Positions 1 through 8,031 of a stretch of 64,000 bases of DNA are shown here, one piece after another. Position numbers and translations under genes: made by a program. Source of the stretch: Azospira oryzae (lineage in GTDB: Bacteria > Pseudomonadota > Gammaproteobacteria > Burkholderiales > Rhodocyclaceae); assembly GCF_004217225.1 (NCBI RefSeq), contig NZ_SHKM01000002.1:501307-565306 (forward strand), in the 5' to 3' direction. Position 1 is the first letter of the stretch, and every line of letters begins with the position of its first letter. Below the pieces are notes generated by a model, which saw only the letters and a program-made list of their open reading frames with translations, was not told the DNA's origin and ran no database searches.

Positions 1-373
1 ATGATCGCACACAGACTTCAATATCCTGTGTTGCAGCCTTGTCTGGCAGTTGTTGAACTGCAGCTCCCACACATCGAATAAAGAGTTCATAGAGTTCAGG
101 GGCTGACGGGTTACAAGCGACAATAGCGAACTGCCCGTCTACGATTCCTTCTACAGACTGGACTCGACAGGTGGCGTGGAATTGCACGCTCAAGTGCTTG
201 AGAATGGTGCCGGGAGTGTATTTAGCTGCACTCGAGTCGCTAAGAAGGAATATGGGAGAACCATCCGCGTTCTTAGCCAAGAAATCGTTACGCCGACCAC
301 TAACAAGGACTGCTGCAAACTCGACTGGAGAGGACGCTCGAGCTAAGCCTTCAAACTTAGAGTAGAGATTCAT
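1..373 (-). CDS. PD-(D/E)XK motif protein (DUF4420-like), N-terminal part, cut by window edge
   Basis: Reading the minus strand from an ATG at 373 gives 124 codons open to the window start; the C-terminal part lies outside. The ATG overlaps the stop of the Z1 gene in an ATGA junction, so it is the fourth gene of the methyltransferase-MORC-Z1 operon. The N-terminal sequence (starts MNLYSKFEGLA, contains ELYELFIRCVGA near residue 100) resembles the DUF4420 'PD-(D/E)XK motif protein' family that commonly completes such operons, where it is the presumed nuclease. The catalytic residues would lie in the missing part, so nuclease activity is inferred from family and context only. Confidence 0.75.
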   Translation of the reverse strand, partial: MNLYSKFEGLARASSPVEFAAVLVSGRRNDFLAKNADGSPIFLLSDSSAAKYTPGTILKHLSVQFHATCRVQSVEGIVDGQFAIVACNPSAPELYELFIRCVGAAVQQLPDKAATQDIEVCVRS

Positions 374-2640
374 CAATCGCGATTCTCGACAAAAAGGTCC
401 TTCTTTAACTTCTTTGGTACGTAGAGGGCATACCAAGTGACATCGTGGATGTCAGCTTTAGATTCGTCGCGCTGATGGTGTCCAAGGTTAAAGCGGCGTA
501 ACTGTAGTGATATCCGATCGGGCGTAAAAAAGCTTCTGTCGTTGATAGCGTTTGCGCTTTGGCTGAAGTACTGATTTATTGGCGCAAATTTGTTGCTCGC
601 AGGTAGAGTTGATGTCCCTACACGACTGCGATAACCAGGTTTGAGTTGATTCATAACGAACACATCGACTTTCAGCGATGGATCTTTGGCAAGCAAGGCA
701 CTCAATGCGACAAGCATCGCACTGTGTTCTTCCGCATCCTTAGGGTCTTTGACTTCGAGGTTCAAAAGGAAATCTTCCAAGACCGTTGTTAACGGTACAT
801 CTAAGATGACGTCATTGGATGATTTCCCCTTCGTCGGTGCTAATCGTGGGATAGTCGCTGCATTGTCCCGGGAAAAATCCTTACTCCACTTCTTGTCGAC
901 TTTGTCGAGTAGGAGCCTATTCTCGGCAACTGCAACATCGTCACGTTGAAGAACATTTGGAACAATCCAGTCTTCAACGAGGACACGGCGAATACCTAGG
1001 CCTACCACGTTTGGTCGCGTAGGTTTGAGTAGCTGCGTAAGAATGAAATCTCGACGCCAATCGCGGAGCGGCTTACCCCGGTTTTGCACGAGAGCTTCCC
1101 GGACGAAGTCCTCGTGTTCAACGTATTCAGTAAATGCGTCCTTAACACTAGGCTGGATGAATACTCGGCATAGGCCTAGGTACGCTTTCTTATAGCCAAA
1201 GAATCGTGCTCGCTGCTGAAGCGTGTCCGCTGCAGCAGACGTACCCAGTGGGCGAGGCATATAGGTTACGCAAAGCCCCTCTACGGTGTACCCGCGGTCA
1301 AGCTTGGCACCACCAACCAGGATCCAGTATTTAGTTGCTTTCCAGCTAACTTTCTTCTCTGCATCAGGTGTTCCATTGACCTCAACGCAATTGAGATCAT
1401 CCAAAACTTCATCAGCCAGTGCTGCAATCAACTCGGAAAGTGGCTTCAGTTCTGAGTAAGTCTTGGCAAGGGCATCATATTCCGTTTGGAAAATGGCAGA
1501 GAGGGATCCCGGCTTGGAAACACTATCGGCCTCAATACGTCGCTTAAGTGCTGAAAATGCCTTTTCAACCCAATCTCTGTAAATTTTATGCTGAGTAGTA
1601 GCCACAGCAGGGTGAACCATCATTGATCGATTGCGATCCTTAGAGGTAAGCCCTTTTTTGCGGGTTAGTGAGTGCTGAGCAGCCACCAGGAGAAAGTAGC
1701 GAAGCGCCTTAAGTAAACTCTTTGGGGGGCTCTTAAGGGGATGCTGAGGGGTAGGCACATCCCCAGGTGGGATGTCTTCTACTAGGCCTACGGCGCTTTT
1801 GAAGAACGCGTGTCCTCCTGTGTAAGCATCCCCGGGGGTTACGAGCTCAGAAAAAGAGGGATTCAGAAGGTCTGTTTGTGCAAGCAGCAAATTTGCCTGT
1901 GGTGTTGCTGTGTACTGAAGGTAGGAGTGATGTGGCAGTACATCGCGCAATCCGAGGATCTTTTCGTATGTAGTACTCATCGCATTAGCGGGAGCACGCA
2001 GTTTACGAATGCGGCTAGCCTGAGTGTTCAGGCTGGCTTGATCGCTCTCATCATCAATGATGAGAGCGGGCACCCCGTTAAGCTTAACTGCCTGTAATAC
2101 TGCTGTCAGCTTCTCAATATGGCCACCGTGTTTTAACACAGTAATCAGAAGTGACTTTTTTGAGGATTTCTTACGCCATGCGTCAATTTTGCTCTCAATT
2201 TGGGAGCGCTGCGCTTTTGTGGGATTTGATAGGTGATACCAATGGTCTCCCCCCTCATCGATACCTAAATCCTTCTTAAGTCGATCTTCCGACTGATCCC
2301 GAAGATTGTTCTTCGTTCCTGCAAGGACAATTACGACGCCATAGCCATTGTCTCGAGCTAAAGCAATGACTGTCTCGAACGACATGGTCTTTCCACTTTG
2401 GACGTAACCAACTACCAGTCCTGTTTCCCGGCCCGCTGGTTCCGATGGAGGAAGGCATCGGCCTAAGATACGTAGTGCTTCCTGAAGAACAGAGTTCGGA
2501 CCGTTTCGAAGGTCTTCAATCGAAGGACCATTAGGATCCTGCGACTTACTTTCGAGGAACTCGGTTGTGAAGTCCTTCGGCTCAGGAATCCAGCGCAAAG
2601 GAGGCTTGACGGTCTTGAGTATCTTGATAGTGGTTGCCAT
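373..2640 (-). CDS. Z1 domain-containing helicase-like ATPase
   Basis: The 755-residue protein has a Walker A motif GYVQSGKT at residues 78-85, a Walker B-like IIDDESD at about 194-200, a helicase-like motif YTATPQ near 243, and a later DRGYTVEGL...DTLQQRARFFGY block typical of the Z1 domain (PF10593). Z1 proteins are superfamily II-like ATPases found in restriction-type operons with a MORC-like ATPase, a DNA methylase and a PD-(D/E)XK nuclease. The ATG at 2640 makes the gene overlap the upstream ATPase gene by 59 nt; no internal Met exists before the Walker A motif, so the long overlap looks real unless a non-ATG start is used. Its stop overlaps the start of the next gene (ATGA). Likely role: ATP-driven DNA remodelling or translocation in a DNA-targeting defence complex. 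Confidence 0.9.
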   Translation of the reverse strand: MATTIKILKTVKPPLRWIPEPKDFTTEFLESKSQDPNGPSIEDLRNGPNSVLQEALRILGRCLPPSEPAGRETGLVVGYVQSGKTMSFETVIALARDNGYGVVIVLAGTKNNLRDQSEDRLKKDLGIDEGGDHWYHLSNPTKAQRSQIESKIDAWRKKSSKKSLLITVLKHGGHIEKLTAVLQAVKLNGVPALIIDDESDQASLNTQASRIRKLRAPANAMSTTYEKILGLRDVLPHHSYLQYTATPQANLLLAQTDLLNPSFSELVTPGDAYTGGHAFFKSAVGLVEDIPPGDVPTPQHPLKSPPKSLLKALRYFLLVAAQHSLTRKKGLTSKDRNRSMMVHPAVATTQHKIYRDWVEKAFSALKRRIEADSVSKPGSLSAIFQTEYDALAKTYSELKPLSELIAALADEVLDDLNCVEVNGTPDAEKKVSWKATKYWILVGGAKLDRGYTVEGLCVTYMPRPLGTSAAADTLQQRARFFGYKKAYLGLCRVFIQPSVKDAFTEYVEHEDFVREALVQNRGKPLRDWRRDFILTQLLKPTRPNVVGLGIRRVLVEDWIVPNVLQRDDVAVAENRLLLDKVDKKWSKDFSRDNAATIPRLAPTKGKSSNDVILDVPLTTVLEDFLLNLEVKDPKDAEEHSAMLVALSALLAKDPSLKVDVFVMNQLKPGYRSRVGTSTLPASNKFAPINQYFSQSANAINDRSFFTPDRISLQLRRFNLGHHQRDESKADIHDVTWYALYVPKKLKKDLFVENRD

Positions 2641-4222
2641 GTATTCGCAGGGAAGCGCCTGACATAGCGCCTCTCAACAGGTAGTTGAAATGGAATAGGA
2701 CACTTTCGGGTGGATCACCCGACATATCTTCAGACAGAACAAGGGCAATACTCAGTGCTGCTGCAATACGTAAGAAAACCTCAACATTCTCGTTATTGGC
2801 CCCCAAAAATTCGGCAGAAAATGGGTGTGCCAAAGAGAGTTCGATACCAAGTCGACGGGTCCTATACTCATCGCCAGCTTTAGCATCTTCTCTAGCAACT
2901 GAGACCCAGTCTTCACGTGCTGGGTCGATAGAGGTTCTGAGCGTGACTATCCATTTGTACCCCCCGTCGTCCAGTGTAACTGTGCGTTCAGAGGCTTTTA
3001 GGTCTGTCACCAGCAATGCGGGTGGCAGCGCCTCTGGAGCTGCCGGATTTTGCCGTGCATCTACCAGTAGTGGTGCAACGTCTTCCTCTAGATATTTGGC
3101 CACTGTGTCAGTGGCTGCAGTCGCTCGAGCTCCAATAGTCTTCCGGGAAGGAAGTGCCCGATAGTTTTCGGCCTGTGCAATTAGGTTCAGCGGTTCGGCT
3201 TCGAGTGCTGCCTTAAGATATTCGAGGAAGATATCTTCATACTCCTCCCAGCGAAAACCATCTTTAGTGTGGCTGACCTCGAATCCTTCAACATGTAGTT
3301 CTCCAAACAGCCGTTGATACTGATAGCTATTTGTTTGCTTAAAGATAAAGCTAGGGCGATACGTTTCATCGTGACTGCCTTCGATGAGGCGATCACGTCG
3401 GAATAAGGCAAAGCCAGCGTATGGGGTTGATCCAACTTCTCTTAAGGCTGCAAAACCAGTAACCCGTTGCCCCTTTCCAAAATCCAAGTCTATGGGCTTG
3501 GTCCATTCAATTGCATCTGAATTAGGAGTTGGCGATCCTGGAGCTGAGTATGGGACGGCCTTAAGGACTGGGGCCGTGACGTACGACAGAGCCTCACCGT
3601 TAAAGGTGAGCATGAGCCTGCCATCGCGTAGAAAAATCCGATAGATGCTAGCCAGATGTTCCTTTATCTTTCCAATAGTTCGCCCTTGCGGAACATGATG
3701 TAGGCCACGTAATGTCACCACCGTATAGGGCGTCGGTGATGGCTCATCGCGAACGGTCGTGTCCAGACACTCAATACGATTATCGATTATGTGTCGTATA
3801 TCAAACGAAATTGTCCGTTCTACTGGTTCGCCCAGTGCTTTTGTGCGCACGCTCCAGGTCTGAGCAAACCAACATGCCGCACTTTTCATTCCCATGCCGA
3901 ATTCGGACAAGCCACTCCGGTCCGCAGGAACCTGAGCCGCTCGAAAAGCACGAGGGAAGTCTGCCGTTGATATACCCGCAGCATTGTCAGTTACGACAAT
4001 GAAGCCTGGACCAGCCGTGTCTAAGCGAACATCTACCTTTAGTTTGTAATCTGGGCCGTTCAGTGCAATGAGTTTTTCCAGGTTACTCACATAGCTTTGC
4101 ACTGCGTTATCGATGAATTCAGCGATGGCAAACCAAGGCTTGTAGTTCAAGTGCCGAAGCACCGACAGCATCGTGACCTCCGGCCGTATTTCGATAGGTC
4201 CAAGGTCTTGTGCAGTCGACAT
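2582..4222 (-). CDS. MORC/MutL-like GHKL ATPase
   Basis: The 546-residue protein has the complete GHKL (Bergerat) ATP-binding fold: EFIDNA at residues 35-40 (N box, Mg ligand Asn), DNAAGIS at 79-85 (G1) and FGMGMKSA at 108-115 (G2 lid). This arrangement fits the MORC-like ATPases that Iyer, Abhiman and Aravind (2008) described by comparative genomics in restriction-modification operons. GHKL ATPases of this type dimerise on ATP binding and are thought to clamp DNA. The start overlaps the methyltransferase stop in an ATGA junction and the end overlaps the Z1 gene by 59 nt, indicating translational coupling. An alternative reading as a MutL-type repair protein is unlikely given the operon. Confidence 0.9.
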   Translation of the reverse strand: MSTAQDLGPIEIRPEVTMLSVLRHLNYKPWFAIAEFIDNAVQSYVSNLEKLIALNGPDYKLKVDVRLDTAGPGFIVVTDNAAGISTADFPRAFRAAQVPADRSGLSEFGMGMKSAACWFAQTWSVRTKALGEPVERTISFDIRHIIDNRIECLDTTVRDEPSPTPYTVVTLRGLHHVPQGRTIGKIKEHLASIYRIFLRDGRLMLTFNGEALSYVTAPVLKAVPYSAPGSPTPNSDAIEWTKPIDLDFGKGQRVTGFAALREVGSTPYAGFALFRRDRLIEGSHDETYRPSFIFKQTNSYQYQRLFGELHVEGFEVSHTKDGFRWEEYEDIFLEYLKAALEAEPLNLIAQAENYRALPSRKTIGARATAATDTVAKYLEEDVAPLLVDARQNPAAPEALPPALLVTDLKASERTVTLDDGGYKWIVTLRTSIDPAREDWVSVAREDAKAGDEYRTRRLGIELSLAHPFSAEFLGANNENVEVFLRIAAALSIALVLSEDMSGDPPESVLFHFNYLLRGAMSGASLRIHGNHYQDTQDRQASFALDS

Positions 4223-5556
4223 CAGGCAACCTCAAGTTCTTTACGTTTTACGGCCGTATCGGAGTGCGTGCGTAGTAGCGCTTCAGCGACCATCTTGACG
4301 ACATTCGAGTTCACGGCGTTACCAAGGGCTGCAAAAGCCTTTGAAGGACTATTAGGCAGTTTTGCTAGCCCATCCAGACTCTGCAGCCGTGCACATTCAT
4401 TGGGTGTCATATATCGCTTCTGCCACCCAATGATAGGAACCTGGGTATCCGTCATCGCAATCAAGCTTGGGGCTGTCGAACGGCGTTTAACGCGGACACC
4501 TGATGCTCTGAACTGGATAACGTAATCCCAGATGTTGTGCTTGCCCCCCTGGATATTCCATTCGAATTTTTGAAGGCTGGACGGGAACTTCAAAATCTTA
4601 GGGAGCCAAGGATCAATCCAAGCTTTGTTAGCTTCATAGAACTGTCGATTCTTGCGAATGAAGTCCTGTTTCCACTTCGGGAACTTATCTTGAGGAGTTC
4701 GCGCATGACTTGGTAAGGCTGCCCACCGCTCTTCCAGAGTCTTCAGATGCCCAATCTTTTCACCGTGGCTACCCTTGAAGCCCTTTAAGCCATCGAGGCC
4801 ATACAGCTGCTTCAGTTTGTGCGGGGTTGTATTTTCATAAGGGTACGTTGCCCCCCATTCCATTGACCATAATGGAAATGACGGCAATTTGACGTGAGAT
4901 GGCACTGCCTTTAAGAAATCATCCCAGATCTCAAGGCATTCTTGAACCTGCGGTGATAGCTTTTTTGAATCAGCCGGGTTGTCATCCAGTACAGAGTCGA
5001 TATTGGTCTCGGCATCACTCGTTTTAGGCCATTCGAATCCATCGAGCGGTAGGAGAGAGCCCACGATATACACCCGCTCCCGGATTTGTGGGATACCAAA
5101 ATTATGGGGAGAAAACCGCTCAGCTCGAATGTCATATCCCAATTCTGAGCGCAACGTTCTCTGAATTTCTGCCCAAGTGCGTCCGTTGTCATGCTTAAGC
5201 AGATTGGGGACGTTTTCGAGAATAAAGTAAGATGGCTTCTTTTTCTTCAAAATGACGGCGACATTGAAAAAGAGGTTGCCTTGCTCTGTACACTCGAAGC
5301 CTAGTTGGTCACCTGCTTTGGAAAATGGCTGGCATGGGAAACCTGCAGTCAACACATCATGGTCTGGTATGTCGGCAGGCGAAACAAGGGTGATATCTCC
5401 TGCCGGTCGGAGACCGAAGTTCTCTGCGTAGAGTTCTCGGAGATGCTCCTTCCACTCCGCAGCAAAAACACATTTTCCACCAAGCTGCTCGAGTGCGAGG
5501 TGGAAGCCGCCAAGACCCGCAAACAGGTCAATGAAAAGGAAAGGGGGCATCTTCAT
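4222..5556 (-). CDS. DNA (cytosine-5-)-methyltransferase
   Basis: The 444-residue protein carries the ordered C5-methyltransferase motifs: I ([13 protein letters not shown], residues 10-22, SAM binding), IV (PCQPFSKAG, catalytic Cys75), VI (ENVPN, 113-117), VIII ([10 protein letters not shown], 157-166), IX ([14 protein letters not shown]) and X ([11 protein letters not shown]) near the C-terminus. It transfers a methyl group from SAM to cytosine C5 at an unknown target and is expected to mark self DNA for the downstream nuclease complex. It is first in the minus-strand operon. Starts at 5556 or 5550 (Met3) are both possible; neither has a strong Shine-Dalgarno. The region between motifs VIII and IX should hold the target-recognition domain and gives no clue to specificity. 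Confidence 0.93.
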   Translation of the reverse strand: MKMPPFLFIDLFAGLGGFHLALEQLGGKCVFAAEWKEHLRELYAENFGLRPAGDITLVSPADIPDHDVLTAGFPCQPFSKAGDQLGFECTEQGNLFFNVAVILKKKKPSYFILENVPNLLKHDNGRTWAEIQRTLRSELGYDIRAERFSPHNFGIPQIRERVYIVGSLLPLDGFEWPKTSDAETNIDSVLDDNPADSKKLSPQVQECLEIWDDFLKAVPSHVKLPSFPLWSMEWGATYPYENTTPHKLKQLYGLDGLKGFKGSHGEKIGHLKTLEERWAALPSHARTPQDKFPKWKQDFIRKNRQFYEANKAWIDPWLPKILKFPSSLQKFEWNIQGGKHNIWDYVIQFRASGVRVKRRSTAPSLIAMTDTQVPIIGWQKRYMTPNECARLQSLDGLAKLPNSPSKAFAALGNAVNSNVVKMVAEALLRTHSDTAVKRKELEVA

Positions 5557-6077
5557 TGCGTCTTATGGTGGTTCTTCGTAAGGTCAGTGCTCTTAAGGTT
5601 GTGAGCCACTGAATATCCGCAGCGATGCATCGAACACCAATTCGATATTGGCCCACTGTTTTTCTATACAGCACTCAACTCTTGCCGTCAACATGGCTGT
5701 TAGATACCCTGAGTGCCAAATTATTACGATGGAATTGTAGCTGTCAAATTCCTCTGTGTCAGCAAGCCAGTAGGTGAGCTACTCAACCGGAATTCGTGGA
5801 CCAATTTGCATGCCTGTACGTTACGTCCAACTAGGATTTAGGCTCTCCGAAAGTGACAGTCAGTCATTCAACGTGATTTTCATCCAACTCCTGGATCAAC
5901 AACCCGGGCTGATCCTCATACCCAAAGAACAAGGGCACTCCCTCTTCTATAAATAGCGCTGTACCGCCGTGGACATGGCATAGGTGCTTAGGTCAGTAGT
6001 AATTCGGCGCTATGCTTAAACAAGTGTGGTCTCTGTTAATACCTGCAGCCCAGCCAGCTTCACATTGAGTTAGGACC
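5557..6077. other. Intergenic region between divergent methyltransferase operon and HAD gene
   Basis: About 520 bases without a convincing gene. It should hold the minus-strand promoter for the methyltransferase operon and the plus-strand promoter for the HAD gene. A GTG-initiated frame of 60 codons (5774-5956, plus) exists but has no ribosome binding site and no recognisable protein character. I see no clear repeat or tRNA. Confidence 0.6.
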
Positions 6078-6524
6078 ATGATTCTCTTCCTAGATATTGA
6101 CGGCGTCCTACATCCGGTTTTTCCCCGGGAAGACCTGCCGGATGAGGAAAACCAACTCCTCTCCTATCTACCCCGATTGGAGTCAGTCCTACGCGAATAC
6201 TCATTCCTCCAGATCGTAGTGGCCAGTGACTGGCGTCGCCGGATAGCTTTTGACGAGCTGAGAAATATCTTTACCGAAGATCTTCGGAACAGACTGATTG
6301 GGATTACACCAACCCTAGAAAAGATGGGAGATGGTTGGATTGGTCATCGCCAACGAGAAGCACTGCAATACCTAGAGACACAAAATCTAGCCGATGAGAT
6401 GTGGATTGCTCTCGATGATGATCCAGACAACTGGCTACCTGATGCACCATTAGTGCTCTGTAATGATGGATTTCGAACTACAGAGGAAGCGATATTGAGA
6501 AATCTGCTAAATAAATTTCGTTAA
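6078..6524 (+). CDS. HAD-superfamily small phosphatase (HAD_SAK_2-like)
   Basis: The 148-residue protein begins with the HAD motif I LFLDIDGVLHP (nucleophile Asp6, acid/base Asp8), followed by VVASDWRR as motif II (about residues 49-56) and a C-terminal ALDDDPDNW acidic motif III/IV. The compact form without a cap domain matches the HAD domain named after 'Swiss Army Knife' RNA-repair proteins (PF18143). The ATG is preceded by AGGA. It is a lone plus-strand gene between the restriction operon and the XRE regulator. Free-standing members have no settled function; nucleic-acid end processing is a guess from the family name. Confidence 0.8.
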   Translation: MILFLDIDGVLHPVFPREDLPDEENQLLSYLPRLESVLREYSFLQIVVASDWRRRIAFDELRNIFTEDLRNRLIGITPTLEKMGDGWIGHRQREALQYLETQNLADEMWIALDDDPDNWLPDAPLVLCNDGFRTTEEAILRNLLNKFR

Positions 6525-6746
6525 TTATTCGCACGTTTACACAGCACACTGGCAATAGAAACCACCCTTATTTTGGTGAGTTTCTACCTACTTAGATCCA
6601 TTCGAATTTTCATAGATAGAAAAACAATTCCGTTTTTCTATTCAGCGGTAAGAATTTCCCAAAATTCACAAAATCCGCTCTGTCATCGTCGGACTCAATA
6701 TCGTTACAACTTCATGATTTTATTTATAAAATCATGCTGACACGCT
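6525..6746. promoter_or_regulatory. AT-rich regulatory gap upstream of XRE gene, with two perfect 10-bp inverted repeats
   Basis: The 222-bp gap holds ATAGAAAAAC/GTTTTTCTAT (6616-6625/6632-6641, 6-nt spacer) and CATGATTTTA/TAAAATCATG (6713-6722/6727-6736, 4-nt spacer). The second ends ten bases before the XRE start codon and is well placed as an autoregulatory operator. Either the HAD gene terminator or a transposon end could also lie here. Confidence 0.55.
6713..6736. promoter_or_regulatory. Putative operator of the XRE regulator (perfect inverted repeat)
   Basis: CATGATTTTA, spacer TTTA, TAAAATCATG: ten perfect base pairs of dyad symmetry immediately upstream of the 6747 start. Dimeric XRE repressors usually bind such dyads and repress their own genes; binding here is inferred from position and symmetry only. 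Confidence 0.5.
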
Positions 6747-7130
6747 ATGAGTCCATTCTCCGTCTATCTCAAATGCCTACGCCTTGGGCGCGGCTACAAA
6801 CAAAAAGCACTGGCCCTCCAACTTGGATACGAGCCAAGCTATATCTCTGCCCTGGAGAGGGGAGATAAGGGTCCTCCAAAACAGGACTTCATCAACCGCC
6901 TTATCCGGGGCCTTCTGCTAACTGAAGAAGAGCAGGCCGCCCTGGCCCAAGCACTCAGACTTTCCCGACGCCACTTCTCACTCCCATCCTGGGCCAGTGA
7001 GCGTGAATACACCCTGCTCCACCAACTGGAGCCCCAACTGGGCCATCTCAGCCCTCTTCAAATCCAGCTCATAGAACTGGCGCTGCATATTCCTGCAGGC
7101 CAGGACCAGCACGTCCAGTCCTCTGTGTAG
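6747..7130 (+). CDS. XRE-family helix-turn-helix regulator
   Basis: A 127-residue protein with an N-terminal XRE-type HTH (about residues 5-60: YKQKALALQLGYEPSYISAL is the helix-turn-helix, followed by ERGDKGPP). The rest is a helical, Leu/Gln-rich tail. It lies directly upstream of the tns genes in the same direction and is preceded by a perfect inverted repeat, so it probably controls itself and possibly the transposition genes. Tn7-like elements often carry small regulators of this kind. No strong ribosome binding site precedes the ATG. Target specificity is unknown. Confidence 0.85.
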   Translation: MSPFSVYLKCLRLGRGYKQKALALQLGYEPSYISALERGDKGPPKQDFINRLIRGLLLTEEEQAALAQALRLSRRHFSLPSWASEREYTLLHQLEPQLGHLSPLQIQLIELALHIPAGQDQHVQSSV

Positions 7131-7151
7131 CCAGAAGACATCCAACCAACC

Positions 7152-7196
7152 AGGAGGAACCCACCATGTAAAAAGGGCAAGCACAAAGGCTTGCCC
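7152..7196 (+). promoter_or_regulatory. Start-stop (ATG-TAA) element with strong Shine-Dalgarno and hairpin
   Basis: AGGAGG at 7152-7157 is followed after 8 nt by ATG at 7166 and immediately by TAA at 7169. Four bases further lies an 8-bp perfect hairpin GGGCAAGC/GCTTGCCC (7175-7182/7189-7196). It lies in the leader of the tns operon. It could be a minimal-ORF translational regulator, a decayed gene start, or chance. Confidence 0.35.
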
Positions 7197-7395
7197 CGAG
7201 AGAGATAGCAAAAAACAGGTACCGGCATCGACAGCCAAAGTATCGTCTTCTCCCCTCGGGCACGTCAAGCCTTATCCCATTGATTCCATGAGACAACAGT
7301 CAGTTTCCTACTGGCTGCGGGTTTTCTTTTGTCTCAATTTTCAAGACATGCGGCTGGCGCAGGGATTTCTTACGCCCGCCGCCAGGAGAAAAACG

Positions 7396-8031
7396 ATGCT
7401 CGCTAGAAAAGTTGTAACCCGCCGCGGCAGGCACTTCCGCGGCTATTTCCCTTCCCGCAAGCTCCGTCGGATGGTGGCTTGTGAGTCCCTTCTGGAAAGG
7501 GACGCCGCTCTGCTTTTAGAGGTCTCCCCGGGAGTCGTTTCCTTCCAGGAGCAACCAGCCGTTATCCAGTATTTCGACGGCCAATCGCTCTGTGACTATT
7601 ACCCAGATTTCGAGGTCGTCCTGGCAGACGGCTCGGTGTTTCACCTAGAGGTTAAGACCACCGCCAAGCTCAAGAGCCGCAAGGTGGCCACCAAGTTCGC
7701 TGCCATCGCTACCCACTATCAGGAAAGGGGACTGGGTTTCCGGATCGTGACGGAGCAGGAACTGCAGCGCGAGCCCCTCCTGAGCAATGCCCAGGAGGTT
7801 GACTATCTAATGGGCAAAACCAGTCGCCCCCTTCCATCCTTCCACGAACTTCGTTCTGATCTGGGCGCCGACACCATCACCTTCACCAAGGCTGAAAGTA
7901 CCCTGGGACGGGACACAGTCCTACACCTCATCGCCCACGGATTGCTGGGCTGTGATCTGACCCAGCCGCTGACGGGCAATACCCTGCTGACCATCCAGGA
8001 CGGAGGACGTGATGATACGGTTTTCCTCTAA
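7396..8031 (+). CDS. tnsA: TnsA-like transposon endonuclease
   Basis: From the ATG at 7396 (AGGAGA six bases upstream) the protein has 211 residues. It shows the TnsA restriction-like core: SLLERD (Glu34), YYPDFEV (Asp71) and HLEVKTT (Glu85, Lys87), followed by a small helical C-terminal domain that in Tn7 contacts TnsC. TnsA cuts the 5' ends of the transposon so that the element moves by cut-and-paste instead of forming cointegrates. An upstream in-frame start at 7288 would add a poorly conserved N-terminus and would overlap the hairpin region. Its end overlaps tnsB by about 20 nt, so the two subunits are translationally coupled. Confidence 0.9.
   Translation: MLARKVVTRRGRHFRGYFPSRKLRRMVACESLLERDAALLLEVSPGVVSFQEQPAVIQYFDGQSLCDYYPDFEVVLADGSVFHLEVKTTAKLKSRKVATKFAAIATHYQERGLGFRIVTEQELQREPLLSNAQEVDYLMGKTSRPLPSFHELRSDLGADTITFTKAESTLGRDTVLHLIAHGLLGCDLTQPLTGNTLLTIQDGGRDDTVFL

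Noticed and set aside
115-130. GCGACAATAGC match to the repeat at 13130-13147
   Set aside because: Lies in the coding sequence of the PD-(D/E)XK gene and matches over 11 bases only.
5774-5956. 60-codon plus-strand frame upstream of the HAD gene
   Set aside because: GTG start without a ribosome site, no recognisable protein features, and located in a promoter region.
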